Shown piece by piece: positions 1 to 6,523 of a DNA stretch of 39,485 nucleotides. Each line of letters begins with the position of its first letter. The stretch's first letter is position 1. The notes below the pieces were generated by a model. It was not told the DNA's origin. It saw only the letters and a list, made by a program, of their open reading frames with translations, and did no database searches. Source of the stretch: an uncultured Treponema sp. (lineage in GTDB: Bacteria > Spirochaetota > Spirochaetia > Treponematales > Treponemataceae); assembly GCA_947177175.1 (NCBI GenBank), contig CAMWTK010000019.1, positions 1 to 39,485 of the forward strand, written 5' to 3'. Position numbers and translations under genes: made by a program.

Positions 1-917
1 ACGGGAACACCGCCCACGGCATCCTGTCCGTTCTGCGCGACATACTGTGCCGAGCCAATCTTAAAATACGCGCCTTCTTCAACGCCGTTTGTAACCGTGA
101 TGTACGCCGTCGGGAATGAGATGTTTTCCATAATCTGCGACCATGTTGTATTCGGGTCGGCCGGAAAACTGTATGTCTGCATATATGATTCCGTGACGGA
201 AGCCGGTACGACGGTTCTTGATTCAAAGAAATCGCCGCTCAACGTTGATACGGTGTGGTTGCGGGTGCTGTAATAGACATAGACCGGGTACACCCTGATT
301 GACTTGTTGTCGTCAAAGTAGATGTACTGGTTGCTCTTGTACGGAGACAGGTAGGCGATTTTTTCGCCGTTGAAGCTGTCCTTGTGCAGCTCTATGCCGA
401 TTTTTCCGTTGTTGCTTACTTTGATGCAGTAGTCGCCCGTGTAGGCGGCGTTTATTGTCGCCTCGTAGTATTCGCCCGCGTGGTAGGTCGCCATGGTCGA
501 ATACTCGACTTTCGCCTTGGTGAGGTTGGCTTTGTTCGCTGTGTATTCGCTTGCCCCCATGCCCTTTATGATCATCCAGCCGCCTACGGCAAAGTCGTTT
601 TTGCCCGACACGTCGAACGCCCGCGAGCTTTGCGCGCGAACGCCGCCGAGTATGGTGTCTTTTGTCGCTGTCTCGCCCTCAAACAGCACCATGTCCTTTG
701 TCGTGTTGTTTCTGATAGTCAGCGTTCCGTTCGCGTCGCTTTTGTAGTCGATTCCGTCGGTTATGTCAGCCGACCCGGACAGATTGTCCTGTTCTTTGTC
801 ATCACCCAGCTCGATTTCGCCGGATGCCGATGCCTTGCATCCTGTCATACAGGCAAAGGTCAGCGCGGCAAGCGCGCACAGTGCCATGCCGGTTTTCTTT
901 GCGTTCAGTTTTATCAT
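1..917 (-). CDS. Putative surface lipoprotein, 3' end beyond the window
   Basis: The gene starts at the ATG at 917 with a GAGG-type ribosome binding site just upstream and stays open for about 305 codons to the window edge, so the C-terminus is missing. The N-terminus has a basic stretch, a hydrophobic core and a relaxed lipobox ending MTGC, with the lipidated cysteine at residue 27, followed by an acidic, Ser/Gly-rich linker typical of treponemal lipoproteins. The remainder is rich in Thr, Asn, Tyr and Ser and reads like a beta-rich exported protein. I recognise no family. An ATG five bases upstream is excluded because it meets a stop after two codons. The promoter holds a run of nine G, which suggests switchable expression. 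Export and lipidation are inferred from the signal; the function is unknown. Confidence 0.82.
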   Translation of the reverse strand, partial: MIKLNAKKTGMALCALAALTFACMTGCKASASGEIELGDDKEQDNLSGSADITDGIDYKSDANGTLTIRNNTTKDMVLFEGETATKDTILGGVRAQSSRAFDVSGKNDFAVGGWMIIKGMGASEYTANKANLTKAKVEYSTMATYHAGEYYEATINAAYTGDYCIKVSNNGKIGIELHKDSFNGEKIAYLSPYKSNQYIYFDDNKSIRVYPVYVYYSTRNHTVSTLSGDFFESRTVVPASVTESYMQTYSFPADPNTTWSQIMENISFPTAYITVTNGVEEGAYFKIGSAQYVAQNGQDAVGGVP

Positions 918-970
918 ATCATGCTCCTCTGCGTTTTACGTTCGCGCGACGGTTCTCAAAAAGCAATGCC

Positions 971-1002
971 ATTCTACCGCATTGGGGGGGGGTATTTGTC
1001 AA
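971..1002 (-). promoter_or_regulatory. Promoter of the lipoprotein gene with a G9 tract in its spacer
   Basis: Read on the minus strand, a perfect -35 box TTGACA (1002-997) and a near-consensus -10 box TAGAAT (976-971) are separated by 20 nt. The spacer contains nine consecutive C (nine G on the plus strand, 984-992). The expected transcript start is near 964, giving a leader of about 47 nt with a Shine-Dalgarno site. A 20-nt spacer is longer than the 17-nt optimum, so loss of three bases from the tract would restore it. Slipped-strand switching is inferred. Confidence 0.75.
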
Positions 1003-1102
1003 GTGCGATATGGCGGCTGGCGGGGTACGTCCGTGCGCCGTCCGGGCGGATTTTTTGCGGGAGACAGTGCGGGGGAGTGCCCGCAACGCCGATATTGTAT
1101 TG

Positions 1103-1118
1103 GTGCGGGTTGCCGCAC
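1103..1118. repeat. Perfect 6-bp inverted repeat upstream of the recombinase
   Basis: GTGCGG and CCGCAC are separated by GTTG, 18 nt before the recombinase start codon. It could be an operator, a recombinase-binding half-site pair or a leader hairpin. It has no T-run and is not a terminator. It is short enough to occur by chance in GC-rich DNA. Confidence 0.35.
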
Positions 1119-1136
1119 GAATTATGTGAGGAATCG

Positions 1137-1745
1137 ATGACATACGGGTATATCCGCGTCAGCACGGACGCGCAGAATACGGAGAACCAGCGGATGGAGA
1201 TCCAGCGATTCTGCGAGGCGGCGGGGCTGCGCGTGGACGGCTGGGTGGAGGACATCATCAGCGGGACGAAAGACCCGCGGCAACGGAATTTGGGCAAGAT
1301 CATCATGGAGAACTGCAAGGAGGGCGACCTCGTTGTCTGCACCGAGCTGTCGCGGCTCGGGCGCAGCCTGCTCATGATCATGAACACGCTCAATTTCTTT
1401 TTGGAGCAGAAAGTGCAGGTGTGGACGATCAAGGACAATTACCGCCTGAGCGACGACATCACGAGCAAGGTCATCTCGTTCGCGTTCGGCCTTGCGGCGG
1501 AAATCGAGCGGCAGCTCATCAGCCAGCGGACGAAGGTCGCGCTTGAGCGCGCCAAAAAACAGGGCGTCCGCGTCGGCAGGAAGAAAGGACAGAAATCCGT
1601 CCGCTACAAGCTCTCCGCGTTCGACTCGTACCTCACGGAGGCAATCAGCAGCGGTCGGTCAAAACGCTCCCTCGCAAAGGAGCTGGGCGTCTCCTGGGAC
1701 ACCGTGAACAACCACCTCAAACGGATTTCCCCGCCCTGCCGGTAG
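1137..1745 (+). CDS. Serine site-specific recombinase (resolvase/invertase, Mpi-like)
   Basis: This 202-aa protein has the small serine recombinase layout. The N-terminal catalytic domain opens with YIRVST, with the nucleophilic serine at residue 9, and carries the ELSRLGRS arginine motif near residues 80-87. A long helix follows around residues 110-140, then a basic linker and a C-terminal helix-turn-helix (SLAKELGVS...TVNNHLKR). Such enzymes invert or resolve DNA between short inverted or direct sites; the closest style is the Bacteroides Mpi master invertase. The start at 1137 is chosen because GAGG lies just upstream and the conserved domain begins there; the same frame is open far upstream but that part is the antisense of the lipoprotein gene. 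It is divergent from that gene. Whether it inverts local DNA is unknown; no transposon ends are visible. Confidence 0.9.
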   Translation: MTYGYIRVSTDAQNTENQRMEIQRFCEAAGLRVDGWVEDIISGTKDPRQRNLGKIIMENCKEGDLVVCTELSRLGRSLLMIMNTLNFFLEQKVQVWTIKDNYRLSDDITSKVISFAFGLAAEIERQLISQRTKVALERAKKQGVRVGRKKGQKSVRYKLSAFDSYLTEAISSGRSKRSLAKELGVSWDTVNNHLKRISPPCR

Positions 1746-1808
1746 CCGCGCAGCATTTCCCCTTGCACTATTCGTGAAAACCCCATATCCCGCCTGCATT
1801 CCCCGTGC

Positions 1809-1837
1809 TTGACTATGCGCGCCGGGCATACTACACT
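1809..1837 (+). promoter_or_regulatory. Promoter of the LysR gene, apparently leaderless
   Basis: TTGACT (1809-1814), a 17-nt spacer and TACACT (1832-1837) are followed by six bases and then the ATG at 1844. A normal transcript start would fall on or next to the A of the start codon. GGGAG at 1838-1842 is too close to the ATG to act as a Shine-Dalgarno site. Confidence 0.65.
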
Positions 1838-1843
1838 GGGAGC

Positions 1844-2731
1844 ATGATTGAACTGCGTCTCCTCAAATATTTCCTCGCCGTCGCCAATGAAGGCTCTATC
1901 ACGCGCGCCGCGGAAGCCGTCCATACGTCACAGCCGAATCTGAGCCGCCAGATGCAGGAGCTTGAAGAATCGCTGGGCTGCCGGCTGTTCGACCGCGGGA
2001 AGACGGTCTCGCTCACGGATTCCGGGGAACTGCTCAGGCGGCGCGCCACGGAAATCCTGCGCCTTGCCGCCAAGGCCGAAGCCGAGCTTTCGTCCGACGA
2101 GCTTACCGGCACGCTGTCCGTCGGGTTCGGCGAGATGAAATGCGTGCAGGACATCGCCCGCCTTGCCGTGGAATTCCGCCGGACGCATCCGAACGTCCGC
2201 TTTGAGTTCTTCACGGGCACGGCCGACCAGGTGAAAGAGCAGATGGAGAAGGGCATCCTCGACGTAGGGCTGCTGCTTGAGCCGGTGGAAATCGAAAAGT
2301 ACCATTTTTTCCGCCTGCCCGAGCGCATGCGCTACGTCGCCGTCATGCAGGACAGTTGCCCGCTCGCCCGGAAAAACGCCGTCACGCCGGACGACCTCGT
2401 GCCGTACCCGCTGATTCTGCCCGCGCGCGCGAACGTCCGCAACGAAATCTCCGCTTGGTTCTCCAAACGATTTAAGGAGCTGAACGTCGTGGCGGTCAAC
2501 AATCTTTCGGCAAACACATCCGTGCTCGTGGCGCACGGGCTGGGCATCGCGCTCTGCTCGGAAGGCATCTCCGTCCCCGAAGGCGCGGAAAACCGGCTTG
2601 CCGTGCGCCCGTTCGTCCCCGAGCTTTCATTCGCCGCCGTCCTCGCCTGGAAGAAAAGCCCCGCGCGCCCGCGCCTCCTCGAAGCGTTCATCCGTTTCGC
2701 AAAGAAATTCTTCCTCGCCGACGCAGACTGA
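1844..2731 (+). CDS. LysR-family transcriptional regulator
   Basis: This 295-aa protein has the standard LysR length and layout. A winged helix-turn-helix fills the first 60 residues (SITRAAEAVHTSQPNLSRQM, then LGCRLFDR), followed by a linker helix and a two-lobed effector-binding domain from about residue 90 (GTLSVGFGEM onward). LysR proteins activate or repress genes in response to small molecules and usually act next to a divergent target. Here the upstream neighbour is the co-directional recombinase, so the target is not obvious. The start is set at 1844, where the conserved domain begins; a GTG at 1805 would place the promoter inside the gene. The stop lies 4 bases from the convergent toxin gene. 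The effector cannot be predicted. Confidence 0.93.
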   Translation: MIELRLLKYFLAVANEGSITRAAEAVHTSQPNLSRQMQELEESLGCRLFDRGKTVSLTDSGELLRRRATEILRLAAKAEAELSSDELTGTLSVGFGEMKCVQDIARLAVEFRRTHPNVRFEFFTGTADQVKEQMEKGILDVGLLLEPVEIEKYHFFRLPERMRYVAVMQDSCPLARKNAVTPDDLVPYPLILPARANVRNEISAWFSKRFKELNVVAVNNLSANTSVLVAHGLGIALCSEGISVPEGAENRLAVRPFVPELSFAAVLAWKKSPARPRLLEAFIRFAKKFFLADAD

Positions 2732-2735
2732 AATC

Positions 2736-3017
2736 TCATTTCCCGAACAAATCCGCGTGCGAGCCGGTCCGCGTCAGCTCAAGCACGAGCATGTCGTCCT
2801 TTTTCTGATAAATGAGAAGCCAGTCACCCTCGATGTGCAGCTCGCGGTGGTTTTTCCAGTTGCCTTTCAGCTCGTGGTCGCACAGCGATTCCGGCAGTTC
2901 GAGGTCTTTCGCGAGCAATTCCACGACATGGTGAAGTTTTTCGATTTTCATTCCGCGCTTTATGGCGCGCTTGTATTCTTTCTTAAACCGGGAAGTCGGC
3001 GCAACATGATATTTCAT
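2736..3017 (-). CDS. yafQ: YafQ-family type II toxin (mRNA interferase)
   Basis: This 93-aa RelE/YafQ-superfamily toxin cleaves mRNA on the ribosome in characterised homologues. The N-terminus TSRFKKEYKRAIKRG is typical. The residues known to matter in E. coli YafQ have counterparts here: His in CDHEL, His in RELHI, the adjacent Asp-Trp in GDWLL, and the C-terminal His and Phe in GSHADLF. The toxin is therefore probably active, not decayed. The start at 3017 overlaps the antitoxin stop by 4 nt (ATGA), indicating translational coupling in the usual antitoxin-first order. An in-frame start at 3035 would add six atypical residues. It converges on the LysR gene with 4 bases between the stops. Confidence 0.9.
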   Translation of the reverse strand: MKYHVAPTSRFKKEYKRAIKRGMKIEKLHHVVELLAKDLELPESLCDHELKGNWKNHRELHIEGDWLLIYQKKDDMLVLELTRTGSHADLFGK

Positions 3018-3283
3018 TTCTTCAAGTCCGCCCACATCTCGTCAAGATTGTCATACACCTTTGCCTTGTGCAGATTCCTGAGGATTTTGTCGCCTTCTTT
3101 CATCGCGCGGATCGTGGCGCGGTTCGGCTTGTCAAGCCCAATCCTGAACGGAATCTCGCCCTCGCGCAGGACGGTTTTCGTGAACATCGTAAAAAGCCCG
3201 GAAACAGAAATCCCGATCTGGTCGCAGAAATCAGAGAGCCGCTGCTTGTCGCTGTCGTCGAGCGTAACCGTGATATTTGCCAT
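3014..3283 (-). CDS. dinJ: DinJ/RelB-family antitoxin
   Basis: This 89-aa antitoxin begins MANITVTLDDSDKQRL, the ribbon-helix-helix start of the RelB/DinJ family, followed by FCDQIGISVSGLFTMFTK, which builds the rest of the DNA-binding dimer. The C-terminal part (from about residue 45) would wrap the toxin. A GAGGT ribosome binding site precedes the ATG at 3283; the frame is open upstream but has no family similarity there. It forms an operon with the overlapping toxin gene, and the pair should bind its own promoter, as in E. coli DinJ-YafQ. Confidence 0.9.
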   Translation of the reverse strand: MANITVTLDDSDKQRLSDFCDQIGISVSGLFTMFTKTVLREGEIPFRIGLDKPNRATIRAMKEGDKILRNLHKAKVYDNLDEMWADLKK

Positions 3284-3301
3284 GTTTTTACCTCGTTCTG
3301 T

Positions 3302-3341
3302 GTGTTTTCCGCAGTATAACACGCAAATCCCGTGAAAGCAA
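3302..3341 (-). promoter_or_regulatory. Promoter and possible operator of the toxin-antitoxin operon
   Basis: On the minus strand TTGCTT lies 17 nt upstream of TATACT (3318-3313), about 30 nt before the antitoxin start. A 5-bp inverted repeat (GTGTT 3302-3306, AACAC 3318-3322) overlaps the -10 region and could be the site bound by the antitoxin complex. The -35 box is poor and the repeat is short. Confidence 0.45.
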
Positions 3342-3359
3342 GCCTCAGGTTTTTATCGC

Positions 3360-3512
3360 CCTTTTTTATGGGCGCATTTTTTGCTCCGCTTCGCTCCGCA
3401 AAAAACCGGGCTTTCCGCACTTCCGGCTGTCGCCTCCATTCCCGCGATGCGGGAACGCCTTGCGGCGGCGCTCCAATCCCTTGCGCGCGCTCGGCGCGGC
3501 ACTTTCGGGGCG
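3360..3512. repeat. GC-rich palindromic intergenic segment, candidate dispersed repeat
   Basis: This non-coding stretch combines an 8-bp inverted repeat flanking a GC-rich loop (3377-3384 with 3398-3405), a perfect 7-bp hairpin TTCCCGC-GAT-GCGGGAA (3439-3455) and clustered GCGCGC-type words. It sits between the toxin-antitoxin promoter and the next gene. Its texture differs from the coding DNA around it and resembles dispersed intergenic repeats. I cannot confirm other copies from this window. Confidence 0.35.
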
Positions 3513-3538
3513 TATCTCTATACTTTTTCTGCACAATC

Positions 3539-3547
3539 TGCTAGAAT
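3539..3547 (+). promoter_or_regulatory. Extended -10 promoter close to the start codon
   Basis: TGCTAGAAT combines a TGn extension with a 5/6 match to TATAAT. No good -35 box is present at 16-18 nt, as expected for an extended -10 promoter. The transcript would start near 3554, only about 5 nt before the ATG at 3559, and no Shine-Dalgarno sequence is visible. Confidence 0.5.
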
Positions 3548-3558
3548 ACGCCGATATT

Positions 3559-4968
3559 ATGGCTATGGAAGAGAATGCGTTTTCGCAGGCAGTGATTGAC
3601 GCGGTTGAGGCAAAAACGGACTGGTACGACCATGACGTGCTTCCGGGGCTTCTGGAACAGTACCGGCTGCTGCACACCTGCGTGAAGAATATTTTTGACT
3701 TTCTCGTCAAAAAATCGCTCATTGTCCCCGACCCGTACAAACTGGACAAAAAGATTTCCGACATCGCGGCACCAGAGAACACGACGTTCAGCGAGAACGA
3801 GCGCAGCACGAAAATCGGCATGCGCTTTTCCGACTACGAGTCGATGATTGACTTTCTGTGCAATTACTACAAGTTCTCTGTCTCAAACTTGTCGCTTCTT
3901 TCTATAAAAAAGCTGGTCGATCTGAACAACACGTTTACCTGGAATCAGTTCACGCCCAACAGCGCAAAGGCGAACACGCGCGGGCTTGCCGAGCTGGTGT
4001 TCCGCGCGCGCATGAACCTTGACACGCTGACCCAGAGCATGGTGACGGACAGCCTGACCAAGGCGGCGAAGGCGCTGACGGAAATCACGCGCGTTCTGAA
4101 AGAGCTGACGGAATTCCAGAAGGAGAACTACAAGGCGCAGATTCGCAAGAACGTGTTCCTGTACAACGGCTATGATGCCAATGCCGCCGCCCGTTCGCCC
4201 GAGGCGGAGCTGGCAGAAATCAAGAAGCATTTTGTCGCCGCCATGGGAAAGACCCCGTTCTACAATGATTTGGTCGAGGAAATCGTGCAGGAGGATTTGT
4301 CGCCGAACCGGCTTGCCCTGCAACAGACGGTGCTCGCGCGGCTGAACGTCGCGCCGAAGACCGAGAAAAAGAAAGAGGTTGACACCCACGCCATGATTTT
4401 GGAGGCGGTGCGTGTGCTCGGCGCGCTGTCGCCGCAGCTGGACGCCATCCTGCAAAAACTGAACGAGAACCACGGCATACTGGAAAGCGAGCACCATTCG
4501 CTGTTCGACCGGCTGAAAAAGCTGCTCCGCAAGGCGTTTCATCTTGCCGACAAGCCGTGCTTTTATACGGTCATCGTGGGGGACGGCGACGCGAAACGGC
4601 GCGAAAAGCTTGATTTCCACCAGTTCACGGCGGAGGTCGCCACGCGCTCGCAGCGGTATGCGGCGTTCGTGCTGAAGGACAGCCAGATTTTCGTGAATAT
4701 TTCGGCGCAGAAAGAAGACAAGATCCTTGAATTCGTGATACGGCAGCTCGCCGAGTGCAACAAGTTGTTGCAGGTGCTCGCCGCACTGGACGATTTCTTC
4801 AAGCAGACGGCCGCCCCCGAAAACAAGTCGAAAATCAAGGGCATAAAAATGGAAATTACGTCCATGAAGAACTGCCTGGTCAAGGCGAATCAGGTGCGCG
4901 CGGAGTACGAGGCGTATATGGAAGAGGCGGCTCAGATGCAGACGCTGGGAATAACGGATGAAGCCTGA
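3559..4968 (+). CDS. Conserved-looking hypothetical protein, mostly helical
   Basis: This 469-aa protein has no signal peptide or membrane segment and I do not recognise its family. The composition is strongly helical with many Lys, Glu and Leu, and there are likely coiled-coil stretches around residues 150-200 (repeated Leu/Ala heptads) and 270-310. The last 60 residues are again charged and helical. The frame is open upstream to 3277, but that part is the GC-rich repeat region, so the start is placed at 3559 (ATG) or 3565 (a second ATG), just after a promoter-like TAGAAT. It overlaps the peptide-binding protein gene by 11 nt, so the two are probably cotranscribed and translationally coupled. 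A role related to solute uptake is possible only from context. Confidence 0.8.
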   Translation: MAMEENAFSQAVIDAVEAKTDWYDHDVLPGLLEQYRLLHTCVKNIFDFLVKKSLIVPDPYKLDKKISDIAAPENTTFSENERSTKIGMRFSDYESMIDFLCNYYKFSVSNLSLLSIKKLVDLNNTFTWNQFTPNSAKANTRGLAELVFRARMNLDTLTQSMVTDSLTKAAKALTEITRVLKELTEFQKENYKAQIRKNVFLYNGYDANAAARSPEAELAEIKKHFVAAMGKTPFYNDLVEEIVQEDLSPNRLALQQTVLARLNVAPKTEKKKEVDTHAMILEAVRVLGALSPQLDAILQKLNENHGILESEHHSLFDRLKKLLRKAFHLADKPCFYTVIVGDGDAKRREKLDFHQFTAEVATRSQRYAAFVLKDSQIFVNISAQKEDKILEFVIRQLAECNKLLQVLAALDDFFKQTAAPENKSKIKGIKMEITSMKNCLVKANQVRAEYEAYMEEAAQMQTLGITDEA

Positions 4969-6514
4969 CCGCTTCGCCGCGCTTGCCGCGGCATTTTTCG
5001 CGCTCGTTCCGCTTGCCGCGCAGCATGCGCCGGATGCCGCTCCACAGCGGAATTTCGTCATGCTGGTGGCGAAGCACGACTACGACCTGCACCCGCACCG
5101 CGCAAATTACAGCTCCGAAGCGCAGGTGCTTTCCGGTCTGTACGAGGGGCTTTTTTCGTATGATCCCAAGACGCTCGAGCCGGTGCCTGCGCTTGCCGCC
5201 GCCCACAAGGTGTCGCGCGACAAAAAACGCTGGACGTTCACGATCCGTGAGGGCGCGCGGTTCAGCGACGGCGAGCCGATAACTGCCCGCTCCGTGCGCG
5301 ACGCCTGGCTCCGGCTGTTGGCGACTCCTGCCGCGCCGTATGCGTCGCTATTGGACAGTATTGTGGGCGCACGGGATTTCCGCACGGGGGTGGCGGGTGC
5401 GGAGGCGGTGGGCATTGCCGCGCGTGATGAGCGGACGCTGGTCGTCATGCTGGAAACCCCGATGGCGCACCTGCCGAGCATTCTGTGCCACCATGCCTAT
5501 GCGGCGGTAAGCGACCGCGAGGACGTGTACAGCGGCGCGTTCGTGCTGAAATCGGGCGGAAAAGACACGCTCGTGCTGGAAAAAAATCCGTATTACTGGG
5601 ACGCGCAGAACGTGCTGCTTCCGTCCATTACGGTGGTCGCCACGGACGACGCGACGGAAAACGCATGGCAGTTCAATACGGGTCATGCCGACTGGATTGT
5701 CAGCATGGCGGACACGGCGGTGCTGCTCAATAAGAATGCCCTGCGCATCGCCCCTGAATTCGGCACGGAATACCTGTTTTTTTCCTGCAAGAACGCGGTC
5801 TGGGACAACGCCGCGTTCAGGAACGCACTCATTGCGGCGGTACCCTGGTCCGTGCTGCGCGGGCAGTCGCTCGTGCCGGCAACGACGCTCATCTATCCGC
5901 TCGCGGGCTATCCGGCGGTGGAGGGGCTGACCGACACGTCGCCCGAAGACGCTGCGGATCTGATGAAGCAGGCGCGCGCCGCGGCGGGCATTCCCGCTGA
6001 CCAGACGCTTCCGCTCGTGTTTGCCATAACCGAAAGCGAGCGCATGAAAAAAATGTATGAGATTCTGCGCGACGCATGGTCGCCGCTCGGCGTTGACGTG
6101 CAGTGCCAGAAAACCTCGGAGGCGCGATACCTGCATAGCATTCCCAGCTGGAACGCCGACGTGTTCATGTACTCCTGGATAGGCGATTTTGCCGACCCGC
6201 TGGCGTTTTTGGAGCTGTTCCGTGAAAGATCGACGCTCAATCAGACTGCATGGAAGCATCCGGCGTTCACGCAGCTGCTCGCCGATGCCGCAATGACGAC
6301 GGACGGCGCGGAACGCAACAAGTTGCTCGCGCAGGCAGAGCAGGTGCTTTTGGACGACGGCGTGGTCATGCCGCTGTCGCATTCCGTGTGTCTGCACGTC
6401 ATCAGCCCGACCGCCGTGGGCGGCTGGTACATGAACGCGCTCGACATCCACCCGTTCAAGTATCTCTATTTCAAGGCAGAGCCGAGCATCGTCCCGAACG
6501 TGGTGCGGCGGTAA
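4958..6514 (+). CDS. Peptide/oligopeptide ABC transporter substrate-binding protein (OppA-like)
   Basis: This 518-aa extracytoplasmic binding protein of the SBP_bac_5 family captures peptides or similar ligands for an ABC importer. An N-terminal signal peptide ends near residue 21 (LVPLAAQ). The mature part opens with family features: LSGLYEGLFSYDP, a PALAAAHKVSRDKKRWTFTIREGARFSDG-like block around residues 75-110, and later YSWIGDFADPLAFLELF near residue 405. No lipobox cysteine is visible, so it is probably periplasmic and soluble. The permease and ATPase genes are not in this window, so it is an orphan binding protein or serves a transporter elsewhere. It overlaps the upstream gene by 11 nt, and its stop is 9 nt from the convergent pncB stop. 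Confidence 0.92.
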   Translation: MKPDRFAALAAAFFALVPLAAQHAPDAAPQRNFVMLVAKHDYDLHPHRANYSSEAQVLSGLYEGLFSYDPKTLEPVPALAAAHKVSRDKKRWTFTIREGARFSDGEPITARSVRDAWLRLLATPAAPYASLLDSIVGARDFRTGVAGAEAVGIAARDERTLVVMLETPMAHLPSILCHHAYAAVSDREDVYSGAFVLKSGGKDTLVLEKNPYYWDAQNVLLPSITVVATDDATENAWQFNTGHADWIVSMADTAVLLNKNALRIAPEFGTEYLFFSCKNAVWDNAAFRNALIAAVPWSVLRGQSLVPATTLIYPLAGYPAVEGLTDTSPEDAADLMKQARAAAGIPADQTLPLVFAITESERMKKMYEILRDAWSPLGVDVQCQKTSEARYLHSIPSWNADVFMYSWIGDFADPLAFLELFRERSTLNQTAWKHPAFTQLLADAAMTTDGAERNKLLAQAEQVLLDDGVVMPLSHSVCLHVISPTAVGGWYMNALDIHPFKYLYFKAEPSIVPNVVRR

Positions 6515-6523
6515 ATATTCGGT

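Noticed and set aside
936..955. ACGTTCG as a Mpi-type recombinase site
   Set aside because: It is a partial match without a nearby inverted partner; the same word occurs by chance in GC-rich coding DNA here.
384..1136. Open frame upstream of and continuous with the serine recombinase, giving a 453-aa protein
   Set aside because: It runs antisense through the lipoprotein gene; the conserved recombinase domain and a ribosome binding site begin at 1137.
3377..3405. T6-GC...GC-A6 inverted repeat as a terminator
   Set aside because: The T-run precedes and the A-run follows the stem, the reverse of a Rho-independent terminator on either strand.
3277..3558. N-terminal extension of the 469-aa hypothetical protein
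   Set aside because: This part is GC-rich palindromic DNA and overlaps the toxin-antitoxin promoter; the protein-like sequence begins at 3559.
3883..5061. Minus-strand frame of 392 aa
   Set aside because: It is antisense to the hypothetical and peptide-binding genes, with Arg/Leu/His-rich shadow composition and no domain.
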